The notes beneath the pieces were generated by a model. The model was not told the origin of the DNA and searched no databases. It worked only from the letters and a program-made list of their open reading frames with translations. The translations under genes and the position numbers were made by a program. A stretch of DNA of 32,710 nt from an uncultured Lachnospiraceae bacterium. GTDB lineage: Bacteria; Bacillota; Clostridia; Lachnospirales; Lachnospiraceae. Positions 23,313-32,710 of the stretch are shown here, piece after piece. Every line of letters starts with the position of its first letter. Position 1 is the stretch's first letter. The stretch is taken from the NCBI GenBank assembly GCA_900320325.1, contig ONRU01000056.1, positions 1 to 32,710 on the forward strand. The letters are read 5' to 3'.

Positions 23313-25434
23313 ATGAATAAGTATGTAATTTCCAAAAAACTGAATCTGCTGACAGCAGCCCTGCTGGGCCTGTCCGCTGCCCTTGCCCCGCTGACCGCGG
23401 CCGCGGCGCTGCCGGATGACAATGGCCAGCTGGAGCTGATCGCCTCCAAAAAGGACGAATGGGCCCTGGAGGACAGCGGCAGCACGGTCTACCGCTATAT
23501 GATCAGTGACCTGGACGGCAACGGCCGCCTGGAGCACTGCCTTCCGCATTTTCGAAGTCAATGAAGCGGGCACGGACCTGGCGGAATGTCAGGTTCCGGA
23601 GGGAAGACCTCTGCCGGATATCATTGTGGATTCGGTCGGTGTTTTCCATGATGAAGAGAACGATCTTTATCATTATCTGTTTACCGATTATGCCAGGAGC
23701 GGAGAGGGAAAGCAGACAGACAGCCTGTATTCCCTGACACTGGAGAACGGGACCGTCACGGCAGAGCTGATCAGCTCCATGACGGCAGCCTATAATGAGG
23801 CCGGTGATTCCACCGACATTTCCTATCAGGATGATCAGGGCAATACCATTACGGAAGAGGAATACAACAGCCGGATCAGCAGCTATACCAGCAGTCTGAT
23901 CGCGGGGTATCTGCAGCTGAACTGGTTCGGTCATGATGACCTCAACTCCTCTGACACAGAGGTGATCACCCAGGTCCTCCGGGACGCGGTCTCCCAGGGC
24001 GAAGGCGATACCGTATCCGGCACACTGGGGCTGGAATTCTGGACGACCTATTTTACGGAAGTGGATGATGACTCCAACGTCATGCTGGTCTCCGCTGTTT
24101 ATGAGAATGTCAGGACGGATGAAGAGACAGCCAGGATCTATCCCGCCCTCACCAAGTCCCTCAGTGAATTCTGCGCGGCGGAATGCGGCACGCCCGACTC
24201 CATCTCGCAGATCCGGAAGAAAGCGGAAGAGGCTTTTGCGGGATCTGCGGATTCCTTCCTGAGCTTCCAGGATAATGTGTATTACAATGTCCGCAGGGCA
24301 GATACAAGGATCCTGAGCATCCTGGAGCAAAGGACATCCTACAGCGGCGGCGACCATGGAGACCAGGTCTGGAAATCTGTCAACCTGGATCCCGCGACGG
24401 GCGCTGATATCGAGCTGGGCGCCGTCTTTAAAGACACAGAGGCGCTGAAGTCCCTGCTCGCGGACCGGCTCAGGGCAGCCTATCCGGAAGCGGCCTTCTT
24501 TGAGAAAGAGGATATTCTGAAGGATATCGGCGGCGAAGGCCAGGAGCCCTTCACCTGGACCATGGAATCCCAGGGCGTGACCTTCTGGTTCTCCCCCATG
24601 GAGATCGCCCCCTTCGCGGACGGCACCCTGAAAGTGTCCCTGCTTTTCGCTGAAAATGAAGATCTGTTCGTGGATACCTGGAAGGAGGTTCCGGCCGGCT
24701 ACACCATGATGCTGTCGGAGAACCAGCCGGAGATCCTGGATATCGGACAGGACGGCAAGGCGGATACGGTAACGTTCAGTGTGGACGGCGCCATGGAATC
24801 CGAGGAGATGACGGTCAAAGTCACCAGGAATGACAAGGAGGTCACCTTCAAGGAAAGATACTATGAATGGAACGGCATTCTGATGCATACCATTGACAAC
24901 AAAGATTACGTCCTGGTAGAAGGCGTCGGGGACAATGATCTTAGGACCATTACGGTCATAGACCTGAATGAAGAGACGCCCTCGATCGCTTCCACCACGG
25001 ATGCGGCTTTCGGCGGCAGGTCCGTGCCCGGGGACTATACCTATTATCAGCAGATCCCGGAAAATCCGGAGAACTTTACCATTAACGAGCGGATCAATCT
25101 GCTGAGCAGCTACAGCGGCTGTAAAGAAGCCTGGCTGGAGAACGGCGTGATCACATCCGATCAGACAGACTATTACATTGTCGATCATCTCTCCATGACC
25201 TCCAAAGAAGAGATCCGGGGAGACCTGGTGGATCTGTATACCGGCAAGGTCATCGCGGCTGACGCGGTCATTCCCAAAGGATCCGTCTTTACCTTCTACC
25301 GGACAGACGGAAAGAGCTATGTGGACTTTAAGCTGGAGGACGGCAGGGTCATCCGGCTGATTTCTACGGATTACAATAAGATCCAGGACAGGAACGTGGA
25401 AGAGCTGTTCGACGGTGTCCGTTTCGCCGGATAA
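23313..25434 (+). pseudogene. Exported DUF3298/RsiV-like protein with a broken reading frame
   Basis: The first frame (23313-23564) starts after AGGAGGT with a signal peptide (LNLLTAALLGLSAALAPLTAAAA) and reaches YRYMISDLDGNGRLE before leaving register. The second frame continues STAFRIFEVNEAGTDLAEC and runs to 25434. A 1-nt gain, or a loss of two (mod three), near 23530-23540 explains the break; some residues between GRLE and STAFR may be missing. The mature protein would be about 680 residues. Its central part (VYYNVRRADTRILSIL, then PFTWTMESQGVTFWFSPMEI) matches the DUF3298 fold of RsiV-type anti-sigma factors. No membrane anchor or sigma gene is seen next to it, so a sensor role is not supported and it may simply be a secreted surface protein. 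A terminator follows. Confidence 0.8.
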
Positions 25435-25466
25435 AGAGACAGCCGGGCGATCTGTGACGGAAGCAG

Positions 25467-25509
25467 GCGGCAGGATAGGACCGGAAAAGGATATCCTGCC
25501 GCTTTCTTT
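25467..25509 (+). terminator. Intrinsic terminator after the DUF3298-type gene
   Basis: An 11-bp stem GCGGCAGGATA (25467-25477) pairs with 25492-25502 across a 14-nt loop and is followed by TTTCTTT. It lies 33 nt after the stop codon. Confidence 0.85.
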
Positions 25510-25591
25510 ATAGTAAGCAGCAGTTTAATAATCTATAGCAGCTGTCAAATGTAACATCGGGACTGACAGAAGAGAGAAAGAGGGAGAAATG

Positions 25592-25885
25592 ATGGAGACT
25601 GGAGAAATTCTGATGGAACTGACAGAGCTGGCCCGCAGGAGACCGGAGATCCGGAAAGCCCTTCTGCAGACTGCCGACAGCGACAGGCCCCTTTCAGAGC
25701 TTTGCAGGATCAGTACGGAGCTTGGATATCCTCTGTATGAAATGGATCTGATCTCAGCCGGCGAGGACTACTACGCGGCCATGCGGCGCAGCACCAACGG
25801 CGGCGGTGAGAATTCACCCATGCTGGAAGGCGAGGATGATTATTATGAGCTTTTTCTTTCCGACCTGCGGCAGATCGGAAAGTGA
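25592..25885 (+). CDS. Small acidic protein with an NGGGENSP motif, 97 aa
   Basis: Two adjacent ATGs (25589 and 25592) are available. I prefer 25592 because the AGGGAG site ends 5 nt before it, against 2 nt for the first. The protein has a helical N-terminal half (LMELTELARRRPEIRKALL, then SELCRISTELGYPLYEMDL), followed by a glycine-asparagine motif STNGGGENSPMLEGEDD and an acidic tail YYELFLSDLRQIGK. The overall pattern is loosely like Nif11-type leader-containing small proteins, with a helical Ala/Leu-rich front and a G-rich turn, but I see no core peptide with Cys/Ser/Thr and no modification enzyme nearby. The function is unknown. It is a single-gene unit between two terminators. Confidence 0.7.
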   Translation: METGEILMELTELARRRPEIRKALLQTADSDRPLSELCRISTELGYPLYEMDLISAGEDYYAAMRRSTNGGGENSPMLEGEDDYYELFLSDLRQIGK

Positions 25886-25910
25886 GGAGGAATCAAAAAG
25901 GGCAGGGAAC

Positions 25911-25962
25911 AAAAAAGAAGACGGCAGAGAACCATGTGTGTGTCTCCGCTGTCTTCTTTTTT
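25911..25962. terminator. Bidirectional intrinsic terminator between the small gene and tex
   Basis: A 20-nt arm (25911-25930) beginning A6 pairs with 25943-25962 ending T6, with two mismatches near the top. The A-run and T-run give a U-tract in both directions, so it ends both the plus-strand small gene and minus-strand tex. Confidence 0.85.
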
Positions 25963-25993
25963 GATTCTGTTATTGTATTGTTTCCGCGGACTT

Positions 25994-28390
<2,397 letters not shown>

Positions 28391-28397
28391 GCAGATG

Positions 28398-28406
28398 ATT
28401 ATAGCA
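28398..28406 (-). promoter_or_regulatory. Extended -10 promoter of tex, predicting a leaderless mRNA
   Basis: On the minus strand TGC-TATAAT (TATAAT at plus 28398-28403) lies only 7 nt before the ATG whose first base is 28390. Transcription would start at about 28391, leaving almost no leader. No -35 consensus and no Shine-Dalgarno sequence are seen. Confidence 0.55.
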
Positions 28407-28504
28407 CAATTGGAGGCGGAGGGAGACAGGAAGTTTTAAGATTCCGGACGGGGAAGAAGGCCGTGAGCACGATGTTTTTTCTTAAGAATCTCAGCAGGGG
28501 TCAC

Positions 28505-28537
28505 TTGATTTTATTGCGGATTCATAGTATTTATAAT
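28505..28537 (+). promoter_or_regulatory. Candidate promoter of the L,D-transpeptidase gene
   Basis: TATAAT at 28532-28537 is perfect. Upstream TTGATT (28505-28510) is 21 nt away, too long for a standard pair, while TTATTG (28511-28516) is 15 nt away. The element lies about 40 nt before ATG 28576 and its GGAGG site. Confidence 0.4.
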
Positions 28538-28575
28538 AAGGTTAGAAAGTCAGATACCATAAATCGGAGGAACGA

Positions 28576-30159
28576 ATGAGCTCTGGATTTAAGAAAACAG
28601 ATAAAAAAGGCGCTCCGGTGCCTGAAATAAATCAGCCTGCCGCGGAGACAGCCGCCAGGCAGCCCGGGACAGAAGTGCCGGCAGAAACCGCGGAAAAAAA
28701 GCAGTCATCCGGATGGAAGGAGATCGTGTACCCGCTGCTGGCGGCCCTTGTGATCATCGGGCTCTGGTTCGGCAATATAGTCATCATGTCCGTCAACAGT
28801 AAAGTATTCCTGCAGAATACCACCATGAACGGGCAGGATATTTCCGGTATGACCCCGGCGGAAGCCGCCGGTCTGATCGTGGATGCCTATCAGAACTCTT
28901 CTGTCAGCCTGATGGAGGACGGAAAGCCGGTCCTGACCGGGGATCTGAAATCCTATGGCTTCGAACTGGATGAGGAAGGCCTGCTGAAGACCATGGAGCA
29001 GACCCTGCAGGAGGAGAAATCCTCCATTGGCTCGATCTTCAACAGCATTACGGTCGGCAATGAGATCGGTTCGGATGTCCTGTGGAACTATGACGAGAAT
29101 ACCTTTAAGGACAAGGTCCGCGCTTCTTCCCTGACAGCGGCCAGATTCCCCAGTGAGAACGCCTACATAGACTACAGTGAAAAGGAAGGCAGATGCGTGA
29201 TCGTGGATGAGGTCTACGGCAACGAATTTGAAGACGCTGACCTGCAGGCCTGGATGAAAGACAGCCTGGATGAGATCAAGGACGCGCCGGACCACGATTT
29301 CCAGCAGGAACTGCCGTTCCCGGAACAGATCTATAAAAAGCCGGCGGTGACCAAAGACGACGCGGACCTGATCGCGGAGACCGAAGCGGTCAATCAGTAC
29401 AGCGGCGCCAGGGTGAACTACGAATTCGGTGAAAAAACGCAGGTCCTGGGCTTTGATACCATATGGTCCTGGTTCGACCTGCAGGGCGGTGAGGCGCACC
29501 TGAACGATGATAAGGTCACGGAATTCGTACAGGGCCTGGAGGACAGGTATAATACCAGATACCGGGAGAGGACCTTCATCAATCATTACGGGAACGAGGT
29601 CCATTTCTCGCCCGGAGATAATGAATACGGCTATACCATCATTGAGCAGGAGGAGATCGACAGACTGAAGGAGGATATCCTGTCCGGAGAGGAAGTCAGC
29701 AGAGAACCTGTCTATGATGAAGAGAACGCCTGGGGCAATCCCTATTATCTGGGACGGAACGGCGAGGATGATCTGGCAGGCACCTATGTGGAAGTCAATC
29801 TGTCCGCCCAGCATCTGTGGTTCTATAAGGACGGAGAAGTTTTCCTGGAGACAGACATTGTCAGCGGCGATATAGCCAAGGGACGCAGTACCAAGACAGG
29901 CGTATTCCCCCTGGCCTATAAGGAGAGTCCTTCGATCCTCCGGGGCGGCAACGGCCCCAACGGGTATGAGACCAAGGTCCAGTACTGGATGCCCTTCTAT
30001 GAGGGACAGGGCCTGCACGACGCGGACTGGAGGGGAGCCTTCGGCGGATCCATCTACAGAAGCAACGGATCGCACGGCTGTGTCAATCTGCCCCCGTGGG
30101 CCGCGGCAGAGATCTATCATAATATTTCCGCCGGTACAGCCATCCTGATCTACTGGTAA
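28576..30159 (+). CDS. Membrane-anchored L,D-transpeptidase (YkuD) with a VanW-type N-terminal domain
   Basis: The 527-residue protein has a cytoplasmic Pro/Ala/Glu-rich tail, one membrane helix near residues 50-72 (IVYPLLAALVIIGLWFGNIV) and an extracellular part. Residues about 80-250 begin with MNGQDISGMTPAEAAGLIVD, the mark of the putative peptidoglycan-binding (PG_binding_4) domain seen in VanW and L,D-transpeptidases. The C-terminal YkuD domain has the active-site string SNGSHGCVNLPPWAA, with catalytic Cys502 and S500/H501 in the H-x(14-17)-S-H-G-C-h-N pattern. It should make 3-3 crosslinks in peptidoglycan or attach proteins to it. GGAGG precedes ATG 28576. It is followed by a strong terminator and then another cell-surface gene. 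Confidence 0.94.
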   Translation: MSSGFKKTDKKGAPVPEINQPAAETAARQPGTEVPAETAEKKQSSGWKEIVYPLLAALVIIGLWFGNIVIMSVNSKVFLQNTTMNGQDISGMTPAEAAGLIVDAYQNSSVSLMEDGKPVLTGDLKSYGFELDEEGLLKTMEQTLQEEKSSIGSIFNSITVGNEIGSDVLWNYDENTFKDKVRASSLTAARFPSENAYIDYSEKEGRCVIVDEVYGNEFEDADLQAWMKDSLDEIKDAPDHDFQQELPFPEQIYKKPAVTKDDADLIAETEAVNQYSGARVNYEFGEKTQVLGFDTIWSWFDLQGGEAHLNDDKVTEFVQGLEDRYNTRYRERTFINHYGNEVHFSPGDNEYGYTIIEQEEIDRLKEDILSGEEVSREPVYDEENAWGNPYYLGRNGEDDLAGTYVEVNLSAQHLWFYKDGEVFLETDIVSGDIAKGRSTKTGVFPLAYKESPSILRGGNGPNGYETKVQYWMPFYEGQGLHDADWRGAFGGSIYRSNGSHGCVNLPPWAAAEIYHNISAGTAILIYW

Positions 30160-30198
30160 ACCTTCCGGTAAACACAATTATAACGATTTGTATATGTT

Positions 30199-30250
30199 AT
30201 CCCGCAGTAATGCTGTCCGGCGGACAGCATGCTGTGGGATTATTTTTTTT
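30199..30250 (+). terminator. Intrinsic terminator after the L,D-transpeptidase gene
   Basis: A 19-bp stem (30199-30218 with 30222-30240, two mismatches) is followed by TATTTTTTTT. It lies 40 nt after the stop codon. Confidence 0.9.
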
Positions 30251-30284
30251 CGTAGTAAATAGATGACTTTAACATATCATTTTA

Positions 30285-30293
30285 TGGTATAGT
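30285..30293 (+). promoter_or_regulatory. Extended -10 promoter of the wall-repeat protein gene
   Basis: TGG-TATAGT at 30285-30293 forms an extended -10 element with a weak -35 region (ATGACT near 30263). The leader to ATG 30369 is about 70 nt and ends in the strong site AGAGGAGGT (30356-30364). Confidence 0.5.
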
Positions 30294-30368
30294 TAAGCAG
30301 AGCGCAGGACAGGTGTGTTGTCCTGTGCCGTAATCTATATCAGTCACAGAAAAGAAGAGGAGGTACAG

Positions 30369-32421
30369 ATGAATAGAGCTAAACTTACATCTTTACTGTT
30401 GATTCTCTGTATGGCGGGATCCGGCGCGGCGGCCGGGCTTTCCAGCTTCACGGCTTACGCGGCTGAAGAAGAAACTGTCATCACAGAAGACGTAAACGAA
30501 GAAGAAGAAACCGCGGAAGAGCCTGCGGAAGAGGCGGTCGTGGAGGAGCCGGCGGAAGAGCCTGAAAAAGAGGCTGTCGCGGAAGAACCGGCAGAAGAGC
30601 CCGCTTCTGAGACAGCGGAGGAAGCTGTCTCAGAAGTAGCAGAAGAAGTAACAGAAGCAATATCCGGGGAAGCGGAAGAAGCGCCCGCGGCCGCGGAAGA
30701 GGCTGAGGAAGTACAGGAAGCGCAGACCGAAGAATTTCTGGCTGAAAGCGCTTTCCCCAATAATTCCTGGATCGATGATAATACCAGGTATTATTACAAT
30801 GAAGAAAAGGGCTTTGCCAAAGGCTTCAAGACCATTGATGGCGTCAAGTATCATTTTGACGAAAAGACCGGTATTCTGGATGTCGGATTCTTTACTTTCA
30901 ACGGCTTTTACTATTACGCCAGTGAAACGGCTCCTGTAGGCAAACTGGCGACCGGTTTCAAGACCATCAGCGGCAAACGGTATTATTTCTGGCCCGATAC
31001 TGCAGACAACCACTACATCCACACAAGAACCAAAGGCTGGTTCACCGTGAACGGATTTAAGTATTACGCGGATCCCGATTCAGGTGTTCTGGCGACCGGT
31101 TTCAAGACCATCAGCGGCAAACGCTACTATTTCTGGCCCGAGACCAAAGACGGCCATTATTCCGCGACCATGGCCAAGGGCTTTATCACGATAGATGGTC
31201 AGAAGTATTACGCGGATCCCGCCAACGGACAGTTTGCTTCAGGCTTTAAGACCATCAAGGACAAAGGCTACTATTTCTGGCCTGCCAATAATACTCCGTC
31301 CGGCAAAAAGACCTACGCGATGGCCAAGGGCTGGTTCACTTATAATGGCTTCAAATACTATGCGGGTTCCGACGGTGTCCTGGCTACCGGTTTCAAGACC
31401 ATTGACGGCAAGGGCTACTATTTCTTCCCCAAGACCGAGAACGGCAACTACAGCAAGACCATGGCCAAGAGCAAATGGTTCATAGCCAACGGTTTCAAGT
31501 ATTACGCGGGTTCCGACGGAGTCCTGTATAAGGGATTCAAGACCATCAGCGGCAAGAAGTATTACTTCTGGCCCGACACTGCCGACGGCCACTATAAATC
31601 CACCATGGTCAAGAGCAAATGGATCACCGTCAGCGGCAAGAAGTATCATGCCAATTCCAGCGGCGTCCTGGCTTCCGGTGTGACCAGCATCGACGGTACC
31701 TCTTATTTCTTCAATAAGAGCAATAACTCCCTGGAGACCGGACCCAAGTGGATCACGGACGGATCCTCCAAGTATTACTGTGATTCCGCCGGCAAGCTGT
31801 ACAGCGGCAAGAAAAAGATCGGCAGCTACTACTACATCTTCAATACATCCAGCAAGAAGCTGCAGACAGGCCTGATTTCCTATAATGGCGGACGTTATTA
31901 CGCGGACAGCAACGGCAGACTGCAGAGCGGCAAGAAGACTGTCAGCGGCAACATGTACATCTTCGCGGAAAGCACCAGCTTCAAGGCAAGGACCGGCTGG
32001 ATCAGCTACAACGGTAACAAGTACTATGGAAATTCCAACGGCGTTCTCAAGACCGGATGGTTCACGAGCGGAAGCAGTCTATAAGTTCAGCAGCTCAGGC
32101 GTTCTGCAGAGCACGCCCAGCTCTTCCGGCAGCTCCTCCAGCTCCGGTACCAAGTCCAACGCGACTATCCGGACCCTGCTGATGAACTACGCCAACAACA
32201 AGAACAACACCAGCTACAGCATTTCCGCCCAGCTGGAGGCTTCTTCCTATGGCGGCAACACCAACATCCGCGTATTTGACCTGTTCGTCAACAGCGGCAA
32301 TACCTATATCGGCAATGCCAAGGTTGATGTCACGACCGGTGATGTACTCTTCACATGGGTCAACACAGCGTCCAGATATGTCAGCACCACCAGGATCGGT
32401 ACCACCGGCGTTCTGTGGTAA
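30369..32421 (+). pseudogene. Secreted protein with choline-binding-type wall repeats, frame broken near its C-terminus
   Basis: ATG 30369 is chosen for its AGAGGAGGT site; the longer upstream reading has none. A signal peptide ends near AYA-AEEE. Residues about 35-130 are a Glu/Ala/Val-rich linker of AEEPAEE type. From about residue 140 to 570 run 20-to-25-residue repeats of the glucan- or choline-binding kind (GFKTISGKRYYFWPDT alternating with KGWFTVNGFKYYADPDSG). The first frame stops at 32084. Skipping one base in GAAGCAGTCT (32071-32080) continues the repeat as VYKFSSSGVLQSTP, followed by a Ser-rich linker and a C-terminal domain with TKSNATIRTLLMNYANNK and ending TTGVLW at 32421. The whole protein would be about 684 residues, held on wall or surface polymers through its repeats. 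It has no catalytic domain that I recognise, so an adhesin or scaffold role is likely. The break may be an assembly error. Confidence 0.85.
30824..32060 (+). repeat. Cell-wall-binding repeat array with near-identical DNA copies
   Basis: The array codes for alternating GFKTIxGKxYYFWP and KGWFTxNGFKYYA units. A 35-nt segment at 30945-30979 recurs exactly at 31089-31123, a 144-nt (48-residue) shift, and related copies begin near 31380 and 31536. Such copies can recombine and change repeat number without breaking the frame. Confidence 0.85.
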
Positions 32422-32494
32422 TTCAAAGAACATAAAGGCAGCGGAATCTACAAGTCCCGGCCCCGAAGGGCCGGACCGCAGTCTGTAACACAGG

Positions 32495-32528
32495 CAGGCC
32501 GGAAAGATCTTTCTTTCCGGCCTGTTTT
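32495..32528 (+). terminator. Intrinsic terminator after the wall-repeat gene
   Basis: A 12-bp perfect stem (32495-32506 with 32513-32524) is followed by TTTT. A second, T-less 7-bp hairpin with a CGAA loop lies just upstream at 32457-32474. Confidence 0.85.
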
Positions 32529-32701
32529 CAACCGTTTATTTCCTGCCTGTTAACGGGCTTTGCAGTGGTATTTGTGCCCGGGAAATGATACATTATAGGA
32601 GTGCGGTAATTATAGAAGCATCAGCCCGCGGATATCAGGGGACGACGGACAGAGGGATCCGGAATCAGGACCGCGCGGGCATATGGAATGAAGGAGGGTT
32701 T

Positions 32702-32710
32702 ATGATGAGA
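32702..32710 (+). CDS. Start of the next gene (3' truncated)
   Basis: A strong AAGGAGGG ribosome site at 32691-32698 stands 3 nt before ATG 32702 and 6 nt before ATG 32705. Only two or three codons (Met-Met-Arg) fall in the window, so the product cannot be named. The 280 nt before it (32422-32701) hold the terminator and no other gene that I can support. Confidence 0.6.

Noticed and set aside
25592..25885. RiPP precursor peptide
   Set aside because: There is no clear leader-core boundary, the C-terminus is acidic and lacks Cys/Ser/Thr clusters, and no modification or export genes lie nearby.
30824..32060. CRISPR array
   Set aside because: The repeats are in-frame protein repeats with diverged copies and no constant spacer length; no cas genes are present.

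Overview
The window looks like chromosome of a moderately GC-rich Gram-positive Clostridia member, most likely Lachnospiraceae-like. This is inferred from gene content, not from a marker gene. The supporting content is a PTS-type dihydroxyacetone kinase with a single-domain DhaM, a secreted protein with choline-binding-type wall repeats, an L,D-transpeptidase with a cytoplasmic N-tail, strong AGGAGG ribosome sites and intrinsic terminators. I saw no rRNA, tRNA, CRISPR array, integrase or transposase.

Layout. Bases 1-11476 (+) hold a tightly spaced operon that enters from outside the window. It encodes the end of an unknown protein, a 1209-residue tubulin/FtsZ-like GTPase, a 677-residue protein with two membrane helices, and a 1365-residue membrane protein. 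The last of these carries what reads as a dead MrfA/YprA-like helicase core, a four-cysteine zinc knuckle and a DA1-like HExxH peptidase. The operon ends with a transglutaminase-like lipoprotein that carries a 1-nt frameshift. I take this operon to be the poorly described system of the window, plausibly a GTP-driven filament or scaffold at the membrane. Bases 11500-12383 (-) are a frameshifted alpha/beta hydrolase. Bases 12801-14539 (+) encode a 57-residue membrane peptide and a diadenylate-cyclase-like protein whose second active-site motif is GARYNSA instead of the canonical GTRHRAA.

Bases 14705-16901 (+) hold a secreted ricin-lectin/serine hydrolase fusion and a LacX-type aldose epimerase. 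Bases 17036-19159 (-) are the dhaL-dhaM-dhaK operon. Bases 19415-21257 (+) hold a HAD phosphatase, a Bax-inhibitor-1 membrane protein and a small acidic helical protein. A putative esterase (-) whose nucleophile serine is alanine faces away from a Cof-type HAD phosphatase (+). Then come an exported DUF3298-type protein with a broken frame (+), a small acidic protein (+), tex (-) with a predicted leaderless mRNA, an L,D-transpeptidase (+), and a wall-repeat protein with a broken frame (+). The next gene starts at 32702.

Four reading frames are each interrupted once, with an obvious in-register continuation (near 10532, 12143, 23533 and 32075). Three of the four encode exported proteins. Either the assembly carries small indel errors or these accessory surface proteins are decaying or switching; the sequence alone does not decide.
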